DNA of 41,641 nucleotides from Acidobacteriota bacterium (GCA_021778515.1 JAJYCJ010000019.1:1-41641), one strand, 5' to 3'; shown: positions 7,708 to 16,872, counted from the stretch's first letter. Numbers and translations: made by a program. The notes: generated by a model not told the origin, from the sequence alone.

Positions 7708-8553
7708 ATGAAGAAGCTGTTGATCGTGCTCGTGGGTGTGGCGTGCCTGGCTCTGTCGTGGGGGACTGCGGCCCTTCAGAAGGACGCCACGGGGTGCAAG
7801 GACCATCCGCTCTTCACGCGGATGCCCACCTACTGGATCCACCACTGCGACGAGAGGCAGTTCGACGCGCACGATTTCGTCGTCGGGAAGGACAAGAAGG
7901 GGTTCATCACCCAGCGGGTCGAAGGCCATCTCTGGAAGATCACCTACTACCCCCAGGCCACCGCGACGCAGAAGCCGAGCGACCTCCAGATCATCCGGAA
8001 CTACGAGAACGCCGTCCAGAAGATCGGCGGGACCGTCGTCTGGAGCGACAAGGGGAGGGCCACCTTCAAGATCATCAACGCGGGCAAGGAGTTCTGGGTC
8101 GATCTGGGGGCGGAGTTCACGGGCAAATACTCTCTGGCGATCATCCAGAAGGAGGGCATGGCCCAGGACGTCCAGGCCAGTGCCGAGGTGTTCCGGAACG
8201 ACATCCGCTCCACGGGCCACGCGGCCGTCTACGGCATCCTCTTCGACACCGATAGCGCCGCCATCAAGCCCGAGTCGGCCCAGGCCATCGGGGAGATCGC
8301 CAAGCTCCTCCAGGCGGACCCGGGGCTCAGGATCTTCGTCGTCGGGCACACGGACGGGACGGGCTCCGTGGACCACAACGTGCAGCTCTCGCTGGCCCGA
8401 GCCCAGTCGGTCAAACAGGCGCTGATAAAGGAGCACGGCATCGCGCCGGATCGGCTCAAGGCCTTCGGCTGCGGGCCCTATGCCCCGGTGGCCTCCAACG
8501 CCAGTGAGGAGGGGCGGGCCAAGAACCGCCGCGTGGAGCTGGTCCAGCAGTAG
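7708..8553 (+). CDS. OmpA family protein with N-terminal DUF4892-like region
   Basis: The 281-residue product has a signal peptide (MKKLLIVLVGVACLALSWG), an N-terminal region beginning CKDHPLFTRMPTYWI that resembles the region paired with OmpA domains in DUF4892-type proteins, and a C-terminal OmpA/MotB peptidoglycan-binding domain from about residue 175. Diagnostic OmpA segments are YGILFDTDSAAIKPES, VVGHTDGTGSVDHN and the final NRRVEL. Such proteins tether the outer membrane to peptidoglycan. The ATG follows GGGAGGG. It seems monocistronic; no convincing terminator follows. Confidence 0.88.
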   Translation: MKKLLIVLVGVACLALSWGTAALQKDATGCKDHPLFTRMPTYWIHHCDERQFDAHDFVVGKDKKGFITQRVEGHLWKITYYPQATATQKPSDLQIIRNYENAVQKIGGTVVWSDKGRATFKIINAGKEFWVDLGAEFTGKYSLAIIQKEGMAQDVQASAEVFRNDIRSTGHAAVYGILFDTDSAAIKPESAQAIGEIAKLLQADPGLRIFVVGHTDGTGSVDHNVQLSLARAQSVKQALIKEHGIAPDRLKAFGCGPYAPVASNASEEGRAKNRRVELVQQ

Positions 8554-8613
8554 CCGGGCTTCGTGAAGACGGAGCCGCCCGGGGCAGATGGGCGGGGGCC
8601 GACTCGCGGGGTC

Positions 8614-8642
8614 TTGCCGAAGCGGGCTTCACGCCCTATCTT
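8614..8642 (+). promoter_or_regulatory. Possible promoter of the polyketide operon
   Basis: TTGCCG (8614-8619) and TATCTT (8637-8642) are 17 bases apart. The start would be near 8649, about 260 bases before the polyketide synthase gene. The rest of 8554-8907 is GC-rich with no gene seen. Confidence 0.35.
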
Positions 8643-8907
8643 CATGCCACGTGCAGATGGGAGGCCCGCCCATGCCGGCCCGTGGGCTTCAGCATCCTGA
8701 TGAGACAAGCCGGGAGGGGGCCTCGCGACAGGGCTGTCCGAGGCCGCCCGCCCCGCCCTTTGGCCGGCGGCCCTCCCGCTCTTCCTTCCCGAAGCGCACC
8801 GTCCGCTCGGCAGCCCGCCGTGGGCGGCGTGCCTTCCCTCGCTCCCCGGGGGCCCTCGTGCTCCCCGCCATTCACCGTTCCTCCCCCGGTCCTGACAGGA
8901 GGCCGTC

Positions 8908-9957
8908 ATGTCGCGCATAGAGTCCATCGCCACCGATCTTCCTCCGAACGTCATCCCCCAGGAGCTGGCCAAGGCGGCCTTCACGGCGATGTTCTCGGGC
9001 CATCCGGAGGTCTCCAGCCTGGCCGAGCTGTTCGACCGCTGCGGGGTGGAGCAGCGGCACTTCTCCTTTCCGCCCGACTACTACCTCGCGGACAAGAGCT
9101 TCGACGAGCGGAACCGGGACTACATCGCCGGGGCGAGAGATCTCGCCGAAAGGGCCGCCAGGGAGTGCCTGCGGGAGGCGGGAGTGGAGCCGGAGCGGGT
9201 GGACCACCTGATCCTCGTGACCACCACGGGACTAGCCACGCCGAGCCTGGACGCGCTCCTCGTGCCCCGCCTGGGCCTCCGTCCCGACGTGCGCCGCTGG
9301 CCGCTGTTCGGCCTGGGGTGCGCCGGCGGGGCCGGCGCGCTCGTGCGGGCGGAGGAGATCCTGCGGGGGGGCACGGATGGATTGGCGCTGGTGATCTCGG
9401 TGGAGCTCTGCGGGCAGTCCTTCACGCGCCGGGCCAACGACCCCGTGGACGCGGTGGGCGGGGCGCTCTTCGGCGACGGCGCGGTGGCCCTCCTCGTGTC
9501 GTCGTCCGAGGCCTCGCGGGGCGGGCCTTCCATCGTGGCACGGCGAAGCGTCCTGTTTGAAAACTCGGAACAGATCATGGGCTGGAGGTTCACCTCCGAC
9601 GGTATGCGCCTGGTCCTTTCCCGGGAGATCACGGATCTGCTGAAGCGCCGCTTCAGGCCGGTGGTGCAGGAGTTCCTCGCCTCCGCCGGGATGACGCTCC
9701 GGGACATCACGTACTGGGTCCTGCACCCGGGCGGCCGCCGCATCGTCGAGGCCTACCAGCAGGCGCTCGACTGTCCCGCCGAGACGCTCGCGTGGGCGCG
9801 GAATTCTCTCGCCCGGGTCGGCAACCTCTCCAGCGCCTCGGTCCTCTTCGTCCTGGCGGACGTCTTCCACGAGGCCCGGCCCAGGAGCGGGGAGAAGGCC
9901 CTCGTCGCCGCGCCCGGGCCGGGCTTCGGGATGGAGATGCTGGTGCTGGAGTGGTGA
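8908..9957 (+). CDS. Type III polyketide synthase (chalcone/stilbene synthase family)
   Basis: The 349-residue product carries the full Cys-His-Asn triad of type III synthases: Cys138 in FGLGCAGGAG, His273 in VLHPGGRR and Asn306 in RVGNLSSAS, with the closing GPGFGMEM motif. These homodimeric enzymes extend an acyl-CoA starter with malonyl-CoA without an acyl carrier protein, giving alkylpyrones, alkylresorcinols or similar products. The ATG follows CAGGAGG. Its stop overlaps the next ATG by one base (TGATG), so translation of the oxidoreductase is probably coupled. The starter unit and product cannot be read from sequence. Confidence 0.95.
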   Translation: MSRIESIATDLPPNVIPQELAKAAFTAMFSGHPEVSSLAELFDRCGVEQRHFSFPPDYYLADKSFDERNRDYIAGARDLAERAARECLREAGVEPERVDHLILVTTTGLATPSLDALLVPRLGLRPDVRRWPLFGLGCAGGAGALVRAEEILRGGTDGLALVISVELCGQSFTRRANDPVDAVGGALFGDGAVALLVSSSEASRGGPSIVARRSVLFENSEQIMGWRFTSDGMRLVLSREITDLLKRRFRPVVQEFLASAGMTLRDITYWVLHPGGRRIVEAYQQALDCPAETLAWARNSLARVGNLSSASVLFVLADVFHEARPRSGEKALVAAPGPGFGMEMLVLEW

Positions 9958-11036
9958 TGTTCGACGCGGTGGTGGTCGGCGGCGGTGTGGCGGGTTCGGT
10001 GGCGGCCCGCGAGCTGGGCCTGCGAGGCCTCAGGGTCGCCCTGCTCGAGAAGAGCCGGCACCCCCGCCCGAAGCCCTGCGGCGAAGGTCTCCTGCCGCAC
10101 GGGGTCGCCGGGTTGAGGTCGCTCGGCCTGGACTTCCCGGGCGTGCCCGTGAAGGGTCTTCGGTACGTCTCACCGTGCGGCGTCACCGCTCAGGCGGATT
10201 TCCCCTCGGGCGAGGGGATGGTCGTGCGCAGGGAGAGGTTCGACGCCTACCTCTTTGAAGCCGCGGCGGGCACCCCCAACGTGGAGACCTTTCCGGAAAC
10301 CCCCTACGACGCCGCGCGGTGGAAGGCGCGCTGGCTGGTCGGCGCCGACGGGCTGAAATCGCAGTTCCACCGGCAGCGCGATTTCCGCGTGAGGACGCCC
10401 CGCTTGCACCGCGTCGGCCTGAGCACGCACGTGCGGGGGCTCCAGGTGGACCGCGAGCGGGTCGAGGTGCTCTTCCACCTGGGGGGCGAGGTCTATCTCG
10501 CGCCCTCGGACGACGGAGAGGCGCTCGTGGCCTGCCTCTACCGGAAGGATGCCCTGCCCGCCGAGCCCACCAACGAGCTGCGCGTGCTTCACACCCTCCG
10601 ATCCCTGAAGGCGCTGCGCGGTCGGGTGGGCTCCATCGCCTTCACCACGCCCGTTCTGGGCGCGGGGCCCCTCGGGCTGTCCCTGGGCCGGCTGGCGGCC
10701 GACGACGTGGTGCTGATCGGAGACGCGGCCGGCGCTCCCGACCCGGTCACGGGAGAGGGCATGTCCCTCGCCATCCTGTCCGCAGTTCCTTTGGCCGAGG
10801 CGCTGGCGTCGGGCCGGCCCGAGGCGTACGAAAAGCAACGCCGCCGACTCGCCTCCAACGCCGCCTGGCTGTCGGGTTGGATCCTCAAGGCGTCGCGCCG
10901 CCCCGCCCTCGCGGACCGGGTGATCGGAGCTCTGGATGAGCACCCCTCGCTCTTCGCGAAGCTGATGGGGATCGCGGTCGGGGCGGCCTCGGTGCGGGAC
11001 CTGACCCTCGTCGACCTCACGAGGCTCGCCCTATGA
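9957..11036 (+). CDS. FAD-dependent oxidoreductase (geranylgeranyl reductase/monooxygenase-like)
   Basis: The 359-residue product opens with the dinucleotide-binding fold FDAVVVGGGVAGSVAARE, has the KPCGEGLLP segment typical of the geranylgeranyl-reductase-like branch, and contains the FAD-binding GD motif in VLIGDAAGAPDPVTGEGM. The start is set by the overlap with the polyketide synthase stop. Its place between a type III synthase and a methyltransferase suggests hydroxylation or reduction of the polyketide. The gene ends in a 4-base ATGA overlap with the methyltransferase. Confidence 0.88.
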   Translation: MFDAVVVGGGVAGSVAARELGLRGLRVALLEKSRHPRPKPCGEGLLPHGVAGLRSLGLDFPGVPVKGLRYVSPCGVTAQADFPSGEGMVVRRERFDAYLFEAAAGTPNVETFPETPYDAARWKARWLVGADGLKSQFHRQRDFRVRTPRLHRVGLSTHVRGLQVDRERVEVLFHLGGEVYLAPSDDGEALVACLYRKDALPAEPTNELRVLHTLRSLKALRGRVGSIAFTTPVLGAGPLGLSLGRLAADDVVLIGDAAGAPDPVTGEGMSLAILSAVPLAEALASGRPEAYEKQRRRLASNAAWLSGWILKASRRPALADRVIGALDEHPSLFAKLMGIAVGAASVRDLTLVDLTRLAL

Positions 11037-11692
11037 GGACGCGCTCGACGCGGCGCGAAATGCTGGACGACTACACGCCCCCGCCCGAGGAGTTGGCCAA
11101 GGTGGCTCGCTACCTCGCGTTCGTCAACCGGTGGCTTGGCGGCACGCTCGCCGTGGCGTCCCATCTGCGGTGCGTGGACGATCGCGCCACCGTGCTGGAC
11201 GTGGGCGCGGGCGCGGGAGACCTGGCGCGGGACCTCGCGCGGCGCCGGCCGAACCTTCGGCCTATGGTGCTCGACGCCTCGCGCGCCATGCTCTCGTTCG
11301 CGACGGGCCTGCCGCGGATCATCGGGGACGGGCGCAGCCTTCCCTTCGGTGACCGGAGCGTGGACTTCGTCGTCGCCACGCATTTCTTCCACCACCTGAC
11401 GGACGAAGAGGCCGTCGCGACCCTTCGCGAGTTCGACCGGGTCGCGAGGCGCGGCATCATCGTGAACGACCTCATCCGCAGCAGGACTGCGCTCTTCTGG
11501 ATCCGCCTCTTCACCCTCTTCGCGAACCGCTACGTGAGGGTGGACGGCCCCCTGTCCGTCCGCCGCGGCTTCACCATCGTCGAGGCCCGGACCCTGGCGG
11601 AGCGGGCCGGCCTGCCGTGGCTCCGCGTTCAGACCCATTTCGGCTACCGATTCACCCTCGCGGGCGAGCGACCGCGAAGAGCAAGCGACTGA
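11033..11692 (+). CDS. Class I SAM-dependent methyltransferase
   Basis: The 219-residue product has motif I VLDVGAGAGDLA near residues 54-65, an acidic-loop equivalent (MVLDAS), and DGRSLPFGDRSVDFVVATHFFHHL, the UbiE/COQ5-like motif region. It is the third gene of the coupled operon and overlaps the oxidoreductase by 4 bases. Methylation of a phenolic or pyrone product is inferred from context. No hairpin terminator was found in the following ~70 bases. Confidence 0.9.
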   Translation: MRTRSTRREMLDDYTPPPEELAKVARYLAFVNRWLGGTLAVASHLRCVDDRATVLDVGAGAGDLARDLARRRPNLRPMVLDASRAMLSFATGLPRIIGDGRSLPFGDRSVDFVVATHFFHHLTDEEAVATLREFDRVARRGIIVNDLIRSRTALFWIRLFTLFANRYVRVDGPLSVRRGFTIVEARTLAERAGLPWLRVQTHFGYRFTLAGERPRRASD

Positions 11693-11776
11693 ATGAGAAC
11701 GGGGAGCCGGCGCCCGGGCCCTGGCAACGACCACAAGGCCAACCCAGACCACGAGCCGGGAAGGCAGGAGGGGACG

Positions 11777-12022
11777 CTGCGAGTCGAGTAGGTCCTGCTT
11801 GCCGCCGCTGGCCACGGCGGTCTTCATGGCGCCGAGGAAGCGGGAGCGCGGGACGTCGCCCATGAGGCCCTTCTTGACGGGAGGGAGGGAGAAGAAGGCG
11901 CCGAGGATGAGGATGCCGCGCATGACATCCTGCGCAAGGCCGTTGGGGTCGTCGAAGAAGAGCTCCTGAAGGGTTCCGTGGTCGAGGCATTGAAAGACCG
12001 TGCGATCGAACGCGGTTCTGGC
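11777..12022 (-). pseudogene. Remnant of an unidentified protein-coding gene
   Basis: About 80 codons on the minus strand read as an ordinary protein with host-like codon use, including ELFFDDPNGLAQDVMRGIL and GAFFSLPPVKKGLMGD. An in-frame ATG exists at 12127, but the intervening residues look non-coding. Downstream the frame runs antisense into the methyltransferase without protein-like content. It looks like a broken internal fragment; I do not recognise the family. The rest of 11693-12459 holds no other gene. Confidence 0.4.
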
Positions 12023-12459
12023 GTCGGGTCGATCCTCGGCGCGGTGGCCTCCCACGCCAGACGTACGGATTCCCTCGACGAATGCCGGGGGAAAAGACCC
12101 ACATTGCGCGGCGACGGGCATTGGCATATATTCAACCCAATCTCACCTTCGATCGGCTGGGCTTGCATCGCGCACGTCGACTCCAATTGGGGATGAGAGA
12201 AAGACGGCGACCCGCGGGGGGGCGCGGTCTGGTGGTAAGGTCCCCGGGATTCTTCGAGGACATCCGCTCCCCGCCTTCCTCTCCTCCACTTCCGCCCAGC
12301 CCAGCACGGAGTCTTGAGGCGGGAAGGGGTACCTGTAAAACCTGGATCACCAGCGGACCGAGGCGAAAGCGTCGCCGGGCGCGGGGCCGTGCGCCAAGCC
12401 CGCGAAGAAGTGTCATCGGTGATCGCGGGGTCGCTTGCCGCCTTTACAAGGAGGGTGCC

Positions 12460-14154
12460 ATGAGGAGAGGTGGGATCGCCGTCATTCTGCTGGTGTGGGC
12501 CGCGGCATTTCAGGTGGGCCTGTCGGCGCAGGTCCCCGGGAATGTATGGTCGTGGGGCGACAACCAGTACGGCCAGCTTGGGAACGGGACGACGACCAGC
12601 AGCAACGTCCCAATCGAGACGTCCGGAGCCGGCCAGACCATCGCCGTTGCGGCCGGAGGCTTGCACAGCCTCGCGCTGCAAAGCGACGGCACGGTCCTGG
12701 CCTGGGGAAACAACGACAACGGCCAGCTCGGAGACGGGACAAACACTGACCGCAGCCTTCCCGTGCAGGTCATCGGCCTGACGGGGATAACGGCCGTGGC
12801 TGGCGCGGACGAGAACTTCAGTCTGGCTCTGAGGAACGACGGGACCGTCTGGGCGTGGGGCGAAAACTCCTACGGCCAGCTCGGAAACGGTTCGAGCGGC
12901 AACGGGGCCGACAGGAACGTGCCCGTCCAGGTGACGGGCCTCACGGGCGCAATCGCCATCGCCGCTGACTATCGCCACTCCCTTGCGGTCAGGAACGATG
13001 GGACGGTCTGGGCATGGGGGTCCAACGACAGCGGCCAGCTGGGAGACGGGACCCACACGGACAGGGCCACCCCGGTTCAGGTCTCGGGTTTGGCGGGCGT
13101 GGTCGCCGTCGCGGCCGGGAAATATTACTGCCTGGCCCTCAGGAACGATGGGACGGTTTGGGCCTGGGGGAACAACGGGTACGGTCAGCTGGGGGACGGA
13201 ACGACCACCAATCGCGATACGCCGGTCCAGGTGTCGGGCCTCTCGGGCGTCGTCGCCGTGGCCGCGGGCCTCTACCACTCCCTCGCCCTCACGAGCGAGG
13301 GCACGGTGTGGGCCTGGGGAGACAATACTTACGGAAACCTGGGCATAGGCACGAGCGGGTACTCGACCAGCACCGACGTCGCCGTCGCGGTGTCTCTGCC
13401 TCAAGGCGCGGTCTTCCACTCCATCGCCGGAGGAGGATGGCACTCGCTCGCCATCCAGGACGATGGCACCCTCTGGATCTGGGGGTTGAACTCGTTCGGC
13501 CAACTCGGGGACGGGACAACCACCGACAGCTCTCTCCCAGAGCAGTTTCAGGCCACCGGAGCCATATCCGCCATCGCAGGCGGCCGCTACCACTCTCTGG
13601 CGGTGCTGTCCCTCTCCTCATGTCCGGCCATCGCCTTGAGCCCGGCGAGCCTTCCCGACGGTGCGCCGGGTTCCGGCTACCAGCAGACCATCTCCGCGAG
13701 CGGAGGGACTGGACCCTACTCCTATGCGGTGACTTCGGGAGTTTTGCCGCCCGGCCTTTCTCTGTCGGCGGGCGGCGTCCTCTCGGGCACGCCCTCGGCG
13801 GACGGGACCTACCCGTTCACGGTGACCGCCACTGACGCCTCCGGGTGCACGGGCAGCATGGGCTACAGCGTTGCCGTTACCAGCACCAACGTGGTGCCCC
13901 CGGCGGTCACCGCCGGGATGAAGCTGGGCAGCCCCTTCCGGATCGTTTTCCAAGGCAGCAACCTCCAGAACGGCATCGTCGTCTACATCAACTACAGCAC
14001 CGTCCCGTGGTACCCGATGGTGTGGAAAGGCACGAGCAAGATCGTCCTCAAGGGAGGAGCGTCCCTCAAGGCGGCGGTGCCGAAGGGCGTGGTCACCCTG
14101 TTCACATTCGTCAATCCCGACGGAGGCGTTCTCAGCGGAACCTGGTACTGGTAG
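12460..14154 (+). CDS. Secreted RCC1-repeat beta-propeller protein with Ig-like domain
   Basis: The 564-residue product has a signal peptide, then seven RCC1-type repeats of about 50 residues, each with a version of TVWAWGxNxxGQLGDGT, which is the number needed for one closed seven-bladed propeller. An Ig-like (He_PIG-type) domain follows (GSGYQQTISASGGTGPYSY, LPPGLSLSAGGVLSGTP). A C-terminal module ending GGVLSGTWYW follows that. The start at 12460 has AAGGAGGG at ideal spacing. Extracellular binding or adhesion is plausible but not shown. The sixth repeat is the most divergent (DNTYGNLGIGTSG). It appears to be a single-gene unit. Confidence 0.88.
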   Translation: MRRGGIAVILLVWAAAFQVGLSAQVPGNVWSWGDNQYGQLGNGTTTSSNVPIETSGAGQTIAVAAGGLHSLALQSDGTVLAWGNNDNGQLGDGTNTDRSLPVQVIGLTGITAVAGADENFSLALRNDGTVWAWGENSYGQLGNGSSGNGADRNVPVQVTGLTGAIAIAADYRHSLAVRNDGTVWAWGSNDSGQLGDGTHTDRATPVQVSGLAGVVAVAAGKYYCLALRNDGTVWAWGNNGYGQLGDGTTTNRDTPVQVSGLSGVVAVAAGLYHSLALTSEGTVWAWGDNTYGNLGIGTSGYSTSTDVAVAVSLPQGAVFHSIAGGGWHSLAIQDDGTLWIWGLNSFGQLGDGTTTDSSLPEQFQATGAISAIAGGRYHSLAVLSLSSCPAIALSPASLPDGAPGSGYQQTISASGGTGPYSYAVTSGVLPPGLSLSAGGVLSGTPSADGTYPFTVTATDASGCTGSMGYSVAVTSTNVVPPAVTAGMKLGSPFRIVFQGSNLQNGIVVYINYSTVPWYPMVWKGTSKIVLKGGASLKAAVPKGVVTLFTFVNPDGGVLSGTWYW

Positions 14155-14358
14155 ACGAGCTCTGCCCCGGTGCCCCCGGCGGATAGAGCCCGACCCGGCG
14201 CCGACATGCTTCCGCCCTCCCGGGGCAAGCTCTGATGTTGAGATGGGATCTGGCCAACGCGCCGCCGGCTTGGGACGCGCGGGAGGCTGGGGGATGAATT
14301 GGGAAGCGGGGTTCGTCCTGGCGCCAGCAGCCAAGACGGGTTTCGGAGGGAGTCCGGC

Positions 14359-15282
14359 ATGAAGGCTCAGAAACTGTGTCTCGTGATTGTCGTGATCGTC
14401 GTGATGTCGTCGGCGGCCTGCCGGACCTTTGCGCAGAGCCCGGTGCTGGTCAAAGGCCAGCCACCCCTGACCGAAGAGATGGTGGGGCGCTACGCCGAGT
14501 TCTTCGAATGGGCCTTCGACGTGCACCTCACCAACGCCCAGCGCGAGGTGCTCCGAAAGTACGCCGTCGACGCCTGGGTCCAGAAGAAGAAAAGCGACAT
14601 GGACGATGTGACGCAAATCGTGCAGGAGCAGGTGGAGCTCTCCAAGGCCGACCCTCAGCAGCGAAGCTACGTGCGCGTGAAGATCGAGCCCCAGTTGCTC
14701 GAATTGATGCGAAACCAGCCGAACGAACCCATGGCGCGATGGGCCCTCGCGGTCTACGAGTCGGCGCACAGGGCCATCGCCCCGGGCACCCCGCCGCTCA
14801 CCCGACAGAGCACGGACGCGTTCCTCGAAGCCCTCTTCTTCGAGGCCGGCGTCGTTTCCGGGGTGCACGCCGTTCCCGACCAGAAGCTCAAGGACGATTG
14901 GGCCAGGGCCCTTGCGGCCAACTATCCGAGGATGTCGGCCGACCTGAAGCAGCAGATCGCGGGAATGCCGCTCTTCATGGCCACGATGCGCATGTCCTGG
15001 CCCCGGCTGTCCGAGAGGGTGAAGGCTCAGTGCCGTGCGCAGTGGGCGGAGCAGCTCAAGGGCCTGCTTCCGGCGCCGGCCTCCGCATCGGCGTCCCAGG
15101 GGGCCGGGGCGCCGGCCGTCGGCGGGAGCGTCGCGGGCAAGCAGTCGATTGCCGAGATGATGGCCGAGCAGAACCGTCAACACCAGATGTTCATGAGCAT
15201 GAGCAATACGATGATGCGAATTCACCAGAGCAACTTCAACATCATGGCGAACTGGAGCGGCAGCCCCTACCGGTACTGGTAG
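14359..15282 (+). CDS. Secreted helical protein of unknown function
   Basis: The 307-residue product starts with a hydrophobic signal segment (LCLVIVVIVVMSSAAC); the Cys might mark a lipoprotein, but the lipobox is not canonical, and cleavage after TFAQ is an alternative. The body is rich in charged helices. An Ala/Gly/Ser linker near residue 240 leads to a Met/Gln/Asn-rich tail with several MMxxH-like groups, ending PYRYW. No family was recognised. The ATG follows CGGAGGGAG. It lies 204 bases after the RCC1 gene, the same orientation, with no terminator evident between them. Confidence 0.75.
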   Translation: MKAQKLCLVIVVIVVMSSAACRTFAQSPVLVKGQPPLTEEMVGRYAEFFEWAFDVHLTNAQREVLRKYAVDAWVQKKKSDMDDVTQIVQEQVELSKADPQQRSYVRVKIEPQLLELMRNQPNEPMARWALAVYESAHRAIAPGTPPLTRQSTDAFLEALFFEAGVVSGVHAVPDQKLKDDWARALAANYPRMSADLKQQIAGMPLFMATMRMSWPRLSERVKAQCRAQWAEQLKGLLPAPASASASQGAGAPAVGGSVAGKQSIAEMMAEQNRQHQMFMSMSNTMMRIHQSNFNIMANWSGSPYRYW

Positions 15283-15902
15283 GCCGCCCGCATGGACCCG
15301 CTCATCCAAGCCTGCGCCGCGACCCGAAACTTGCGGGTGGAAGGGGCGGCAAGCAGGCCGATGGGCGAACAGGGGGCGCGAGTCGCGGAGTGACTAATCC
15401 GAGAGGGAAGGGGTTGGCCCCTTCCCTCTCCCCGCCTTCGCGGGGGCAGGCTCAGGCTTTCGGCCTCGCTGCTCTCCCATCCCCACTTCGAAGCTGCCCT
15501 TAGCAAAGAATCAACCCTACTGGTGTCCCATTAGTATGAGCGTCGAGCGGCGAGGCGGTGAAAGCGAAGGCTCGAACACCGGAAGCCGGGCAGGCACCAC
15601 CGCCGCGGGAGACTCCTTCAGGTTGCGAGTCTTCGAAAGACTCCGACACAGGTGCTGAGCCGATGGCCGATGCCGAGTGTCGGGGGGGGCCATTGTGACG
15701 ACGGGACCACGCGCCCTTTCGCCTTCCCGGCAGCGAGGTAGGGTTGGCCAAGGCGACCTGCCCCCCACCCGCCTTGAGTGGTACCTCGCCGGGGACGCAT
15801 GAAGGGGAACGCAAGGCGCCGGACGGAGCGGGTATCGTGGTATGGTGCTATTGTCCTCACTGGAGCGGCCTTGGAGCTTGCTCGGAGAGACGAGGAGGTC
15901 CC
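15283..15902. other. 620-base intergenic region, no gene seen
   Basis: Open frames here have neither ribosome sites nor protein-like composition. A small GC hairpin (CCCCGC-CTTC-GCGGGG) near 15430 could act weakly in termination. The last 20 bases contain the strong ribosome site of the lysine-rich ORF. Confidence 0.5.
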
Positions 15903-16022
15903 ATGGGCAAGTCGAAAGAGACGAAGAAGGAATCCAAGAAGAAACCCGCCAAGACCATGAAGGAAAAGAAGGCCGACAAAAAGGCCAAGAAGACGGGCAA
16001 GGGAGGCATCACCCCGGCCTGA
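15903..16022 (+). CDS. Small lysine-rich basic protein, 39 residues
   Basis: The product is MGKSKETKKESKKKPAKT followed by further Lys-rich sequence ending GKGGITPA; 16 of 39 residues are lysine, alternating with Ala, Thr, Glu and Ser as in histone H1-like tails. GAGGAGG about 6 bases before the ATG strongly supports translation. Nucleic-acid binding or ribosome/chromatin association is a guess from charge alone. An upstream in-frame extension lacks such a site. A GC hairpin at 16056 ends the unit. Confidence 0.65.
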   Translation: MGKSKETKKESKKKPAKTMKEKKADKKAKKTGKGGITPA

Positions 16023-16055
16023 GGGCGGGATCGTTTAGGACATCCTTAGAAAAGC

Positions 16056-16076
16056 GGCGGCCCCGAAAGGGGCGCC
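16056..16076 (+). terminator. Hairpin after the lysine-rich ORF
   Basis: An 8-bp GC stem with one bulged G and a GAAA tetraloop (GGCG-g-CCCC with GGGGCGCC) lies 34 bases after the stop. A U-tract is lacking, so it is terminator-like only. Confidence 0.4.
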
Positions 16077-16191
16077 CAGGCTTTGCTGTACGCGCGAGAG
16101 GCGACACGCGCGCATGCGTTCACCGCTGAGAGGGGAGCGGGGAGCGGAACCGGTTCCGCAAAAGCCCTCCAGGGACCAGGGGAGGGGTGCC

Positions 16192-16872
16192 GTGCGCTAC
16201 GGCTTGCGCGCGGGGTTGACCTTTCTGATTGCGGCGGCCCTCTTCGCCGGCCTGCCCCTCACGGCGTGGGGATGGAGCGCCTGGCGGGGCTTCTTGGCCG
16301 ACCCCGCGCGGGCAGCCTACCTGGCCCTTGCCCTCCTCCTCAACCTGGTCATCTCCTGCCGCATGCCGGAGGTCGGGAAGGCGAGGGAGCGCGCCAAGAC
16401 CACCGTGGCCCGCCAGCGGTGGGCCGTTGTGGCGCTCCAGCTTCTGGCCCTCTCGCTCGTTTTAGTCCCGCCTTTCTGCGACCGCCGGGCCCTCGCCGTG
16501 CTGCCGGGGGCGGAAGGCCTCCGCCTCGCGGGCCTCGCCCTCTACGTCGGCGGCCTCCTCCTGATGCACTGGACCCAGGCCCACCTCGGGAGGCAATTCA
16601 GCGTCCAGGTGGCCATCCAGGACGGCCACCGGCTCGTCACCGACGGCCCCTACCGCCGCGTGCGCCATCCCCGCTACCTCGGCATCCTCCTCTTCTCCTC
16701 CGGCCTCGCCCTCGTCTTCCGCTCTGCGCTCGGCCTCGCCGCGGCCGTCGCGACCGCCGCCGTCCTCCTCTGGCGCATCCGCGACGAGGAGGCCCTCATG
16801 AGCGCGGAGTTCGGCCCCGAGTGGGAGGCCTACGCCCGCCGCACCCGGCGGCTCCTTCCCTGGGTGTGGTGA
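16192..16872 (+). CDS. Isoprenylcysteine carboxyl methyltransferase (ICMT/PEMT)-like membrane methyltransferase
   Basis: The 226-residue product has about five hydrophobic segments and the signature C-terminal half of the ICMT/phospholipid methyltransferase group: DGPYRRVRHPRYLGILL, then EEALMSAEFGPEWEAYARR. Family members transfer methyl from SAM to membrane-embedded thiols, lipids or phenols. GGAGGGG precedes the GTG at 16192; an ATG at 16114 is in frame but has no good site and adds a poorly conserved N-terminus. ICMT-like enzymes accompany type III polyketide synthases in some bacteria, and one lies 5 kb upstream, but no operon link exists here. Confidence 0.85.
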   Translation: MRYGLRAGLTFLIAAALFAGLPLTAWGWSAWRGFLADPARAAYLALALLLNLVISCRMPEVGKARERAKTTVARQRWAVVALQLLALSLVLVPPFCDRRALAVLPGAEGLRLAGLALYVGGLLLMHWTQAHLGRQFSVQVAIQDGHRLVTDGPYRRVRHPRYLGILLFSSGLALVFRSALGLAAAVATAAVLLWRIRDEEALMSAEFGPEWEAYARRTRRLLPWVW

